Assembly: GCF_015687155.1 (NCBI RefSeq)
Contig: NZ_JADPQF010000009.1
Coordinates: 33,976 to 97,975, forward strand
Length of the DNA stretch: 64,000 bases
DNA from: Aliikangiella sp. G2MR2-5
GTDB lineage: Bacteria > Pseudomonadota > Gammaproteobacteria > Enterobacterales > Kangiellaceae
Direction of reading: 5' to 3'
Shown here: piece by piece, positions 35,901 to 44,096 of the stretch
Position numbering within the stretch: position 1 is the first letter of the stretch
Layout of the letters: each line of letters begins with the position of its first letter
Position numbers and translations under genes: made by a program
Notes under the pieces: model-generated
The model's input: only the letters and a program-made list of their open reading frames with translations
Database searches by the model: none
Told to the model about the DNA's origin: nothing

Positions 35901-37312
35901 TCAACATTATTTTCATCACGTACTCGGACTTTATACTTCAAGCCTTCACGCCAATCGTAACTGCGATGAAAATAGGTTACAGTATCTGTGCCATCAGGCG
36001 CAGTTGTGATTACATATTTATATACACTAGGCGCACTATCTCCACTGAAGGCGCCGTCTGTTTCACTGTAGTAATAGCTCCAGGTCATATTTTTCAATCC
36101 CGGACCGGTCAAAACCTTTTTAACCAATGACATGGTGTCAAACATGCGTTCTTCATAGTTGATAGACATACCGCTGGTCATCACTCGACGCGGAACATTG
36201 ATTCTTCCGTGAGAGCGTTCCGACAAATAGAAAGTCCCTTTCAGACCATTAGGAGAAGTAATCGAACCTTCTGCAGAATTACGATTACCTTCTTTGGCCG
36301 GGTAGGTATATCCGCTATCACCATTGCCGTCAGTCCAATAATTCGGGATTGGTTTTACCGTGGCGATATCCATTAAATCCAGTTTCCAATATCTGCTATC
36401 AGGCAAGGTTATTTTATCCAGATAGGATTTACCGTAGGAATCTTGTGTATAACTATAACGCCAGGTTTTCCCATTGGCTGTGGCGGAACTAATCAATCCG
36501 CTAGCGTTATAATTAATGCTAATTGAGCGTCCGTCGTTGGAAGTGATAGAAACAAGTTTGTTACCATCATACTTGTAAGTAACTTTGTTTCCCCAAAGAT
36601 CCTCAATTTGAGTAACCAGCATAAAGTAGACATTGCGAGGCATCATTTTAAAATCTTTATAGACACCTGGTGCTGGCGCTGAAACTAACTTATTAAAAGT
36701 GTACTTGACACCAGAAGGCGAACGAGCCACAAAGCCCTCTGAAGTACTGCCGATACATTGAATGGTCCAGAGTTGCTTAGTAATTAACTCCGTTCCAGAC
36801 GGAACATTGGGAAAACTATTGCTACTATGCTCTACGATCTTTTGAGAGCTGCCGTCCGGCAAATTAAGTTGAACACCATTCCAGTATTCATGTGCTTCAT
36901 AGACACTACCATTAGACATAATCGGTCCAGGATTTAAACCTCCGCTACAGCGATTACTTTTCCATCCACGAGACTGAGGTAGCGTGGTAGAAATACTAGG
37001 AATATTGAGCCCCCAATCACCAAAATCACGAGAATTCCGATCATAGAAATCAGCCCCATGAAATTTACGCCCCAGAGAAACAGGTAAACCACTATTTCCG
37101 GGAATTGAAATATCGGTATGATAAAAGCTTAAGCTTCCTGTATATAAATCAATCGTTTCGCCGAGAGAGTCAGTAGTATCAACAGTGATTTCATCATTCA
37201 CTTTAAGTCTATTTATCACCTCGGTGCCAACGAGGACTTTTCCCTCACTGGCTGCCAAAGATTGCGACAAGAGTGACACTGCCGCAAAGTACTTTAAATA
37301 TTTTGTCTTCAT
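32942..37312 (-). CDS. Secreted RHS/YD-repeat protein with C-terminal fibronectin III domains
   Basis: 1456 residues. A signal peptide (about 1-22) is followed by an N-terminal domain (about 40-240) that includes 'LYTGSLSFYHTDISIPGNSG', as in RHS/TcC-like and wall-associated proteins. About 900 residues of YD repeats follow ('YDVVGRLSKI', 'YDALGRVVSV', 'YDNAGLLKWE', 'YDRNGNLTSA', 'YDAHGNVKSN' and others). Two fibronectin type III-like domains (about 1255-1345 and 1355-1445) close the protein, which ends with a Gly-rich 'GKPGGGGWDPSKEF'. The RHS-associated core normally found after the YD repeats is absent; it is encoded instead by the two downstream genes. The protein is probably exported to the periplasm or cell surface. 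Confidence 0.88.
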   Translation of the reverse strand: MKTKYLKYFAAVSLLSQSLAASEGKVLVGTEVINRLKVNDEITVDTTDSLGETIDLYTGSLSFYHTDISIPGNSGLPVSLGRKFHGADFYDRNSRDFGDWGLNIPSISTTLPQSRGWKSNRCSGGLNPGPIMSNGSVYEAHEYWNGVQLNLPDGSSQKIVEHSSNSFPNVPSGTELITKQLWTIQCIGSTSEGFVARSPSGVKYTFNKLVSAPAPGVYKDFKMMPRNVYFMLVTQIEDLWGNKVTYKYDGNKLVSITSNDGRSISINYNASGLISSATANGKTWRYSYTQDSYGKSYLDKITLPDSRYWKLDLMDIATVKPIPNYWTDGNGDSGYTYPAKEGNRNSAEGSITSPNGLKGTFYLSERSHGRINVPRRVMTSGMSINYEERMFDTMSLVKKVLTGPGLKNMTWSYYYSETDGAFSGDSAPSVYKYVITTAPDGTDTVTYFHRSYDWREGLKYKVRVRDENNVDLQSTYFSYTRGTLIGAVDELNSNIQDDQYLQLVTQERVVHQGNDYYTKYSDFDIFDRPKQVESYLQGASQKLIKKTTYIDHVADWVIGLEDTVSHIDYTSTDNDRVSTEKYVYCTSNTTTCRKYLPSSMYKNGVKVVDWTYHSDGNYKTIKDANSKVYTFSNYKRGLPQTIYSPGITTPMSASVNNDGTIASVTDFEGNKNQYSYDVVGRLSKIVLPLENGTNYWQSSNIDYQKVDGDDIAISGAGLESGQWKQVVTQGDYQKTRYLDALMRTVLLKEVDLMDSSLTRYIRTEFDAYNRVTFQSVAASYAGETKGTHTEYDALGRVVSVTTPVGKTTMSYLSGNRKEVINPRYHTTTYTYQAFGAPSYERVTKIESPENVDTVIELDAFGKTKSITQGNGSVSATRTYEYDNRHQLCRTYNPETGYTSTYYDNAGLLKWEKIGDSSNRCNQGATAPSEATIFAYSARGDIKTVNYPSGTSDLSFSYDRNGNLTSADRGSVKWYYTYNSLNELSSERLAIDSRSFPISYSYDGRGNLSAITYPSGRLIDLLPNAFGQQTKAGNYARNVKYHPSGQLKQFTYGNGKVFNQTLNAQMLPDVVGVDSRAKVNYDYDANANVTRITDYISSSENRTMSYDGLDRLKTANGPWGTGSFNYDALGNITYKKLGSRNYTYSYNRSTNKLSSVTGSRSYSFGYDAHGNVKSNGRHTFAYDKANLMLTVNSGSVARYGYDAHKRRAKVIDDTGTHYPVYNKAGQFLHKFSVSGSKPADYVYLAGKQIAKVEGAPGPQAPATPGYITVPESDNDGSYSVYWRSEEGVSSYILQEKKNSGNWTTVYSGSATSKTLTNRSTGTYQYRVRSCSGGYCSLYRESSVVDVNAPVEPSVPATPTGLSAPSSDSDGFYEVTWNAVSGATRYELDRKVGAGSWLTVSNNSNTSYWNDLSLTSLQTFRVRACNSAGCSSYSGNVQTNVDTGGKPGGGGWDPSKEF

Positions 37313-37779
37313 GATTTCCTCTAATCTTGTTCAAACACTCATGATGGGTTGGAGAATCCCAAACAAGTTTGCAGCTCAACGAATTTCGGTAGCGTGTTAA
37401 CTACAGACCTCGCCTTGATACCAAGTGGTGCTGCCTACAAAGGGCAATTCGTGCCTCCTTATATCCGGCTGCTCAAAAATTCAGCACGACACAGGAGCCT
37501 CGGTTGCTTCGACGGTATTTTTGATTAATTCTTTAAAATCAGGTTATTACAGGAGTGCCAAGAGGTTGCAAAATCGTGCCCATCGGTAAAATGTCACATC
37601 ATGTGGCGTGATATTTACAGTAAAATAGCTTCCGAAATTGAGATTTGAACGAATGAACCAATAGTAGAGCTCAGGCTTTTGAAACTTTACTTTTTTGTTT
37701 GTTTTATAATCAGCGGCAAAGTAGCGCTGAGTATGTAATGGAACTCAAGATGTTCAACTATTGATATAAGGAGAATAAT
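37313..37779. other. Divergent intergenic region between the RHS operon and the HTCS operon
   Basis: 467 bases with no supported gene. It must hold the promoters of the RHS operon (minus) and of the Cys-rich protein/HTCS pair (plus). A CACAT/ATGTG dyad occurs near 37594-37604; it is not a CRP or FNR match. It is a natural target site for the AraC-type domain of the adjacent regulator, but no direct repeat pair was identified. Confidence 0.4.
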
Positions 37780-38253
37780 TTGAAAGCGATACAAAAAACT
37801 GTTGCCATTTTGACATTGCTCTGGGGAGCAAGCTTATCAGACAGCATTCAAGCCAATCCGGGAGACGTTGGAATATTGAGCTTTGATCATCTGATAGACG
37901 CTCAGGATTTCTGTACCAATGTCAGTGACGTTACTGATTATTGTAACTACGATCTACGCTATCACTATAAATGGGGATGGGACTGGGTAGTTGATTATAG
38001 AATCAGGGAGTTTGACGAAGATCTACTAAACCAGGAAATGCCTTTTGTTGAACAAACTGACGCTCTCAATTACTGTAGCGAAATCAGTTCTGCAGTTGTT
38101 TCATGCACAGTAGCCAGCCGATCTGGCGGTGGCGAGTCATGGTTTATCGCTCAGGTTATGTCTGATTTAGATGATAAATGCCGAGTCTGCTCCGGTACGA
38201 CCAATAACGTTGGCCTCCCTACAGATCCTGAAGAAGATCCCGACCCATTTTAA
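37780..38253 (+). CDS. Small secreted Cys-rich protein upstream of the HTCS regulator
   Basis: 157 residues with a signal peptide (about 1-25, 'AILTLLWGASLSDSIQAN'). The start is TTG, chosen because an AAGGAG site lies 8 nt upstream and the signal peptide begins there. Two related segments are visible: 'DAQDFCTNVSDVTDYCNY' (about 43-60) with a later 'WDWVVDYRI', and 'DALNYCSEISSAVVSC' (about 90-105) with 'ESWFIAQVM'. This suggests an internal duplication, each unit with a C-x8-C pair. A C-x2-C follows near residue 131. No known family. It ends 17 nt before the HTCS gene, so it is probably co-transcribed and may be its ligand-binding or modulatory partner (inference). Confidence 0.65.
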   Translation: MKAIQKTVAILTLLWGASLSDSIQANPGDVGILSFDHLIDAQDFCTNVSDVTDYCNYDLRYHYKWGWDWVVDYRIREFDEDLLNQEMPFVEQTDALNYCSEISSAVVSCTVASRSGGGESWFIAQVMSDLDDKCRVCSGTTNNVGLPTDPEEDPDPF

Positions 38254-38270
38254 TCTTACGGCACATAAAA

Positions 38271-41200
38271 ATGCTAAAAATAACTACAAGGATATTGTTA
38301 CTGTCAGGTTTTCTTTGTCTGGGCGTTCCTGCCCAGGCAAAAAGCACTATTTTCCTACAAAAGTCGAAACTGGTAACCCGGTATAGTACCTCACAATTCA
38401 ACGATGTTAAGTTCGTAAGTTCAATCGAACAGGATAAGTACGGCTTTATCTGGATAGCAGGCTCTAGTGGCTTGTTCCGCTTTGATGGCTACAGTTTAAC
38501 CAAGTATGTTCCCGACGAACTAACAACAGACTCTCTTCCTTATCATGATGTTAACCAGCTCCTCTACACTAGCGAGAAAAAACTCTGGGTAGGAACAAGC
38601 TACGGTCTGGCTATCTACAACGAGCAGTTTGATAACTTTAGGCAGGTAAAACTCGGAAATAGTGCTTCCAAAGTCAGCATCACTGCTTTGTATGAAGACA
38701 AACACCAAAATATTTGGGTTGGAACAAGAAGAAATGGTGTTTTAAAAATTGATAAACACCTTTCAGTCACTTCCTACTCACATGACTCACAGCCAGATTC
38801 TGAAAGAGAGTCCAGAATCCTAAGTTTTTTTGAAGATAGTGATGGAAGCATCTGGGTCGGAACACAGGATAGCTTTAGCCAGGTGGACCCTCAAAATAAA
38901 AAACTTATACAAAGACTAATAAACAAAAATATTTCCGTAACAAGCATTGTTTCTCATAAAGGTCAGCTATTATTGGGAACAAGCAAAGGTATAAAGATAT
39001 TTTCGAAAAAGAATAATAGGCTCACAGGTTCTCTGTTAGAAAATTCCCAGTTTTCAAATGTCAAGATTCTATCAATATTCAAAGAAGAAAATGGCGATTT
39101 TGTGATAGGGACGATGAACGACGGTGTGTTATTCTATTCTCAAAAAATGAACATTCCACTACAATATTCTCACGACCAAGACGATTCAAATTCCCTATCG
39201 TCTAATACTGTCAACACTATATTCTTAGACCAGAACGATGAGATTTGGATCGGCTCTGACGTTGGCGTAAATAAAATTCACTATGGTTTAAAACAGTTTG
39301 ACCTTTTTCAGAAGCAGTTCAATTTAAAAAACTGTCTGGCAGGAAACTCAGTTTATGCTATTTTTTATGATAGTTTTGACAATTTATGGATTGGTGTTGA
39401 GGGACAAGGATTAAATCGTGTAGATCTCAAACAAAAAAAATGCCAACTCTACAATGCAACAAATATTGAACTCACTGACACCAATTTCGAACTGGTTTTT
39501 GATATTAAAGAAGACGACCACGGACAAATTTGGATATCCTCATATAATGAAGGACTAATCAAATATGATCGAAACAATCAAAAATTCACCCGTGTAGAGC
39601 AAAAAAAAGGAAGTATAGCGGAGAAAATTTTAAATACCGCTTTTATTTATAAAATATTGAATGGCAAAAACGATCTCCTATGGCTTGCAATGCAAGATTA
39701 CGGAATCGCTACGCTAAACACAAAAACTAATGAGTTCAAGCTTATTTCGCCGATAATAGAAAAAGCTTTAAACATTGAAGGTTTTACATCTCAAACAATC
39801 ATAGAACAAGATGAATATATATGGTTCTCAGTTGAGGGTCATGGTCTTGTTTCGTATAACAAAGAAAATGATCAAGTCAAAAACTTTGTAAGAAAATCAA
39901 AAACTGCCCCAGGCATTCCAGAAAATATATTTGCGGCGACAAAAGATAAGAACAATAACCTATGGTTAGGCAGTCAGGGGGATGGTCTGTTTAAATTTAA
40001 CATTAATGATAAAAGCATTAATAGATATAATCAATCCAAAGGGCTGCCTAATAATTCAATTTGGAGTATTATTGCCGACACACAGAATAAACTTTGGATA
40101 GGTACAGAAAATGGCCTATCAGTATATAGAGAAGAAAACGACTCATTTTCAAATTTCTTTGATACCGATGGACTTCAAGGGAATGACTGGCCTCCAACCG
40201 CATATTACAACGCTCGAATGAAGCAACTTTGGCTTGGAGGTTCTCAGGGAATTAATAGAGTTTTTACTCAGGACGAGCTTTCTAAACAAAGAGAAAACAC
40301 TCCAATAATAACAGAAGTAAAAGTGAATTTTGAATTACCATTTGTCGAAGAAAATGGAATTGAAAAACCACTTTCTAGTTTAGTTATTGAGAAAACCCAG
40401 CTAAAGCTAAAGCATTTCCAAAACAATCTAAACTTTTCGTTTGTAGCAATAAACCATAGTGAAGCAGATCGAATAAAATACCAGTATAAACTGGAAAACT
40501 ATCATGACTGGCGAGATACAGAATTTAATACGCGACACGTCAATTACACCAACCTGGCACCTGGAGAATATAAATTCTCGGTCAGAGCCAGCAATAGCAA
40601 TGGTCAATGGAGTAACCAAAGCGCATCAATAAAAATTGTTATCTCTCCTCCTTGGTGGGCAAATCCTTTTGCATATATCGCCTATGTGATAACGCTAGTT
40701 ATTTTTGTTTTTTCATTCATTGCCTACAGAACCAGACATCTGAAAAAGCGTTCGCAGTTACTGGAGAAAATGATATTTGACAGAACAGAAGAACTGTCAG
40801 AAGAGAAGAAAAAGGTCGAATTGTTACTCGATCGTAAAAATGAAGAGTTTGCGAATATATCGCATGAGTTCAGAACACCATTAACGCTCATATTGGGACC
40901 AGTACGTCGCCTGCTCAGCGAGCAACCAAACGAAGCGCAATTAAACAGCTTAAATGTGATAAAACGCAACGGCCATCGCTTACTTAGACTGGTAAATCAG
41001 CTGCTTGACTTAGAGACATTCCGAATACTAGGTATTACTCAGAAGCGGCTTTACGACACAGAAAAAACGACTCGCATGTTAACAGAGGCTTTTTCTGATT
41101 TGGGTAAGGAAAAAGGAGTAGCAGTCACAGTCCTGAAATTGGCGCAAGTGAACTGTCAGCTAACCAGTGACAGTTTGGAAAAAATATTACTCAACCTTCT

Positions 41201-42449
41201 ATCCAACGCAATAAAGTACACCCCCTCCGGTGGTACAATTACAATTGAAACAACAAGAACGGTCAACAACTACCTTGAAATAAGGGTTTCAGACTCTGGA
41301 ATTGGCATCGCCGCTGACAAGCTGGATTTTGTTTTTGAACGGTACAGCCGAGTTCTCACTCAGGATAGCGAACAGGTACCAGGAGCAGGCATTGGTCTGG
41401 CCTTGGTAAAAAATCTCGTAGAAAGCCAGCATGGCAGAATAAAAATTGAGAGTACGGTAGGCAAAGGAACAACTGTTTCGGTATATTTACCTATTGTAAA
41501 TGAAACCAATGAAGTTATAGCTGACTATCAAGAAAGTAGTGATTTGCTTTCATTAGAAATCGAAAGCTTTAAGGATGGAAAAAAACTCGGAACCGACGAA
41601 AATAGCCATTCTTCTGACATCGAAACTGACGAAAGTCCCCTGGTGCTTGTTATCGAGGATAATCAGGACATGCAGCAATACATAGCCTCATGCATTAAAG
41701 ACGAATATCAGGTAATCATTGCTGACGACGGCGAAAAAGGTATTCAGATTGCGGAGGCCAGAGTTCCCGATTTAATCATTAGTGATATTATGATGCCAAA
41801 TAAGGATGGCTATGAAGTAACAAAAGCAATCCGTGAAAATAGAGTGACAAATCATATCCCAATTGTTCTTCTCACTGCTCGGGGAGATAGAAAGAGTAGA
41901 CTTAAAGGGTGGAAATACAAAGCCGATGAATACCTGACAAAGCCATTCGATGTAGAAGAACTTAAACTTAGATTAAAAAGTTTGATAGACATTAGAAACC
42001 TACTAAAAAGGCGTTTTTCAGACACGGCTTTTACCCAAATATCGAATTTAGACCTAAAGGCTAATTTTGAGGTCAACGCATCCCCTTTTGGTGAACAGCC
42101 GGAATCCGAGCACAGTTTCACCGCACAAGACAAATTCTTGCTCCAACTCAACCAATCAATCGAAAAACTCTACAAAGATGCCAGCGTCACGAATCAAAGC
42201 ATAGCGGACGCAAATCACATGAGCTTACGTCAGCTTTTCAGAAAAACGAAACAGGTCGTGGATATGACCCCATCTGACTACTTACGGCGATTTCGTCTGG
42301 AAAAGGCGAAACATTTGTTACTTCAGGGATTCTCAGTTAATCAAGTAGCGCTGGAAGTTGGTTTTTCTTCACATAGTTACTTTAGCAAATGTTTTAAAGC
42401 TCATTTTGGACAAGCGCCGAGTAGTCTTATAGATCAGAAGGAGGGCTAA
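38271..42449 (+). CDS. Hybrid two-component system regulator (beta-propeller sensor, kinase, receiver, AraC)
   Basis: 1392 residues in one chain. A signal peptide (about 1-24) leads to periplasmic Reg_prop beta-propeller repeats (about 40-700; repeated 'G.IWVGT', 'LWIGTENGLSVY') and a Y_Y_Y domain (about 710-785; 'YQYKLENYHDW'). A transmembrane helix (about 800-820) precedes HisKA with phospho-acceptor His near 865 (NISHEFRTPL) and HATPase_c with N, G1 and G2 boxes (LLSNAIKYTP, DSGIGI, GAGIGLAL). A receiver with Asp near 1172 (ISDIMMPNKDG) and a C-terminal AraC-type double HTH (about 1290-1390; 'VALEVGFSSHSYFSKCFKAH') follow. This is the HTCS architecture best known from Bacteroidetes, where it controls polysaccharide loci. 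No sugar-degrading genes are adjacent; the nearest divergent operon is the RHS locus. Confidence 0.93.
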   Translation: MLKITTRILLLSGFLCLGVPAQAKSTIFLQKSKLVTRYSTSQFNDVKFVSSIEQDKYGFIWIAGSSGLFRFDGYSLTKYVPDELTTDSLPYHDVNQLLYTSEKKLWVGTSYGLAIYNEQFDNFRQVKLGNSASKVSITALYEDKHQNIWVGTRRNGVLKIDKHLSVTSYSHDSQPDSERESRILSFFEDSDGSIWVGTQDSFSQVDPQNKKLIQRLINKNISVTSIVSHKGQLLLGTSKGIKIFSKKNNRLTGSLLENSQFSNVKILSIFKEENGDFVIGTMNDGVLFYSQKMNIPLQYSHDQDDSNSLSSNTVNTIFLDQNDEIWIGSDVGVNKIHYGLKQFDLFQKQFNLKNCLAGNSVYAIFYDSFDNLWIGVEGQGLNRVDLKQKKCQLYNATNIELTDTNFELVFDIKEDDHGQIWISSYNEGLIKYDRNNQKFTRVEQKKGSIAEKILNTAFIYKILNGKNDLLWLAMQDYGIATLNTKTNEFKLISPIIEKALNIEGFTSQTIIEQDEYIWFSVEGHGLVSYNKENDQVKNFVRKSKTAPGIPENIFAATKDKNNNLWLGSQGDGLFKFNINDKSINRYNQSKGLPNNSIWSIIADTQNKLWIGTENGLSVYREENDSFSNFFDTDGLQGNDWPPTAYYNARMKQLWLGGSQGINRVFTQDELSKQRENTPIITEVKVNFELPFVEENGIEKPLSSLVIEKTQLKLKHFQNNLNFSFVAINHSEADRIKYQYKLENYHDWRDTEFNTRHVNYTNLAPGEYKFSVRASNSNGQWSNQSASIKIVISPPWWANPFAYIAYVITLVIFVFSFIAYRTRHLKKRSQLLEKMIFDRTEELSEEKKKVELLLDRKNEEFANISHEFRTPLTLILGPVRRLLSEQPNEAQLNSLNVIKRNGHRLLRLVNQLLDLETFRILGITQKRLYDTEKTTRMLTEAFSDLGKEKGVAVTVLKLAQVNCQLTSDSLEKILLNLLSNAIKYTPSGGTITIETTRTVNNYLEIRVSDSGIGIAADKLDFVFERYSRVLTQDSEQVPGAGIGLALVKNLVESQHGRIKIESTVGKGTTVSVYLPIVNETNEVIADYQESSDLLSLEIESFKDGKKLGTDENSHSSDIETDESPLVLVIEDNQDMQQYIASCIKDEYQVIIADDGEKGIQIAEARVPDLIISDIMMPNKDGYEVTKAIRENRVTNHIPIVLLTARGDRKSRLKGWKYKADEYLTKPFDVEELKLRLKSLIDIRNLLKRRFSDTAFTQISNLDLKANFEVNASPFGEQPESEHSFTAQDKFLLQLNQSIEKLYKDASVTNQSIADANHMSLRQLFRKTKQVVDMTPSDYLRRFRLEKAKHLLLQGFSVNQVALEVGFSSHSYFSKCFKAHFGQAPSSLIDQKEG

Positions 42450-42547
42450 TATTTCTCAAGAATTATTAGCAAACTTTTCTCAAGTTTCAACTAAAAGACA
42501 ATCCCGGTAGCACGTAGTTTTCAAAATTTCGAATACTATTTTAATAC

Positions 42548-42580
42548 AAAAAAGACGCCTTCTGGCGTCTTCTCGTTTTA
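42548..42580. terminator. Bidirectional terminator, HTCS / CitE-like lyase
   Basis: Stem AAGACGCC (42552-42559) / GGCGTCTT (42564-42571) with a TTCT loop. The minus-strand side is followed by a long T run (for the lyase gene), the plus-strand side by TCTCGTTTT. Confidence 0.88.
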
Positions 42581-42594
42581 TGGCGTTTAAGTCT

Positions 42595-43584
42595 CTAAAA
42601 GAAAGCCTTCTTAGCCTCTTCAGAAAGTTCCAGTCCACTCACATTCGCCCGCTGCAAAAGCTGCCAGTAATAGCGATAGGTCGCTCTGTCATGCAGCTCA
42701 CCTTTAAATTGAATCGGTCCCCAGTCAGCAGCTTGCGCGGCCAGTAAAATTCCCTGCGCATCTTCTACTTCAGAATAATCTGGCTTCATTGCATCAACGA
42801 TAGCCTGAATTTGAGTAGGATAAATACTCCACATTCGCAAGAAACCAAATTCATTACGCGCACGTTTTGCATCAGCCAAAGTTTGCTCTGCATTCTTGAG
42901 ATCGAGGGTTACATTGTGGGCAGGAACTATGCCGTTGGCTAGTGCTGCCGCCACCATTTCAGTTTTTGCTCTGGCGAGCAAAGGATGATCAAACTGACCG
43001 GGACTGCGCATACAGGCTGCAGGAATAGCCCCATTGTGACCACTGACAAAATCCATCATGCCGAAGTCCAATACCTGGATCCAGTCAACCTCTGCAATTT
43101 GCCATACCTCTTTTAAAGCACCATGAGTCTCAATCAGAACATGAATAGGAATCGCCCGATGAATATCGTTTTCCCGTGCCACCTGTTTGATATAGGAAAC
43201 CATCTCTGCAATTTGTGCCGCCCTTGTGCATTTTGGCAAGGTAATATAGGCTACTTTTTCACCGATTTTCGGCACCAGGATATCGACATCTTTTTTCCAG
43301 TGAGGGTGAGTATAATCGTGAATTCGAACCCCCATCATTCCGTGGATGTTGGAATCACTGGAGATCACTCTTGCGACCATTTCAGCATGTTCAGCCTCAA
43401 AGCCGGCTGCAGCGCCGTCTTCACAATCACAGGTAATATCAAACACGGGCCCCATTTTCTGCTGAAGTTCCAGAGCTTTTAAGATCAATTTTTCACTACC
43501 GGCGAAATGCTCACAACTAGGGATCACCGGAAACGGCTTTTCCTCATCAAATAGTGCATCGTTAGGATGAACGCTTGCTGCCAT
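42595..43584 (-). CDS. HpcH/HpaI (CitE-like) aldolase/lyase 1
   Basis: A 329-residue TIM-barrel CoA-thioester or 2-oxoacid lyase of the HpcH/HpaI-CitE superfamily. The motif 'FDITCDCEDGAAAGFE' corresponds to the first acidic motif. The Mg-binding Glu and Asp are in 'LIETHGALKEV' (about 153-163) and 'DFGMMDFVSGH' (about 173-183). A C-terminal 'GELHDRATYRYYWQLL' forms the lid region. This subgroup is distinct from classical citrate-lyase beta subunits and is often described as L-malyl-CoA or methylmalyl-CoA lyase-like; the exact substrate is not determined. It is divergent from the ligase/lyase operon and apparently belongs to the same pathway. Confidence 0.75.
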   Translation of the reverse strand: MAASVHPNDALFDEEKPFPVIPSCEHFAGSEKLILKALELQQKMGPVFDITCDCEDGAAAGFEAEHAEMVARVISSDSNIHGMMGVRIHDYTHPHWKKDVDILVPKIGEKVAYITLPKCTRAAQIAEMVSYIKQVARENDIHRAIPIHVLIETHGALKEVWQIAEVDWIQVLDFGMMDFVSGHNGAIPAACMRSPGQFDHPLLARAKTEMVAAALANGIVPAHNVTLDLKNAEQTLADAKRARNEFGFLRMWSIYPTQIQAIVDAMKPDYSEVEDAQGILLAAQAADWGPIQFKGELHDRATYRYYWQLLQRANVSGLELSEEAKKAFF

Positions 43585-44096
43585 TATTTGCTCCTTATTA
43601 ATTGGTGGTCAGAAGTTAAATTAGCCTCTTTTTGGCATTTTCGCTGACCTTTTATTAGTTATCGCACCATTTTTTGCCCGAATCAACTCGCTTCTTCCTA
43701 TACTGCATATAGGCAATTTGTTGTACGAGTTTTGACCTGAATCCTTTAACCTGAAATAAGAGCTGAGCGACAAACGGCCAGTGATCTGCGACTGATTGCC
43801 AATAGACATATGTCAGATCATGGTTTCAAATCAAACTACTGACTAATTTAAAGCGCTTTTGAACTCACAACAGGTTTGAAATCCTGCAACTTTTCAGTTA
43901 GATTGAACGCAAGACATCGGACCAGTTAGAATAACAAGCTCAACAATAACGAACAAATGGCAATTTGGGAAATTAATTTTAATAAAATCCATGGCCACCT
44001 GATGGCGCATGAGCACCATTTTAAAAGGGCTCAAGTGATAATTTGAAGCGTAAGAAATATCTTTGGTAATAGAAGCAACCTAAAGGACAGGCAGAT
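43585..44096. other. Divergent intergenic region of the lyase cluster
   Basis: 512 bases with no supported gene on either strand. It holds the promoters of lyase 1 (minus) and of the lyase 2-ligase operon (plus). No regulator gene lies within the cluster and no clear operator dyad was found. Confidence 0.4.

Noticed and set aside
30937..37312. Mobile element or transposon around the RHS repeats
   Set aside because: No transposase, integrase, terminal inverted repeats or target duplications were seen; the direct repeats are coding RHS-core duplications.
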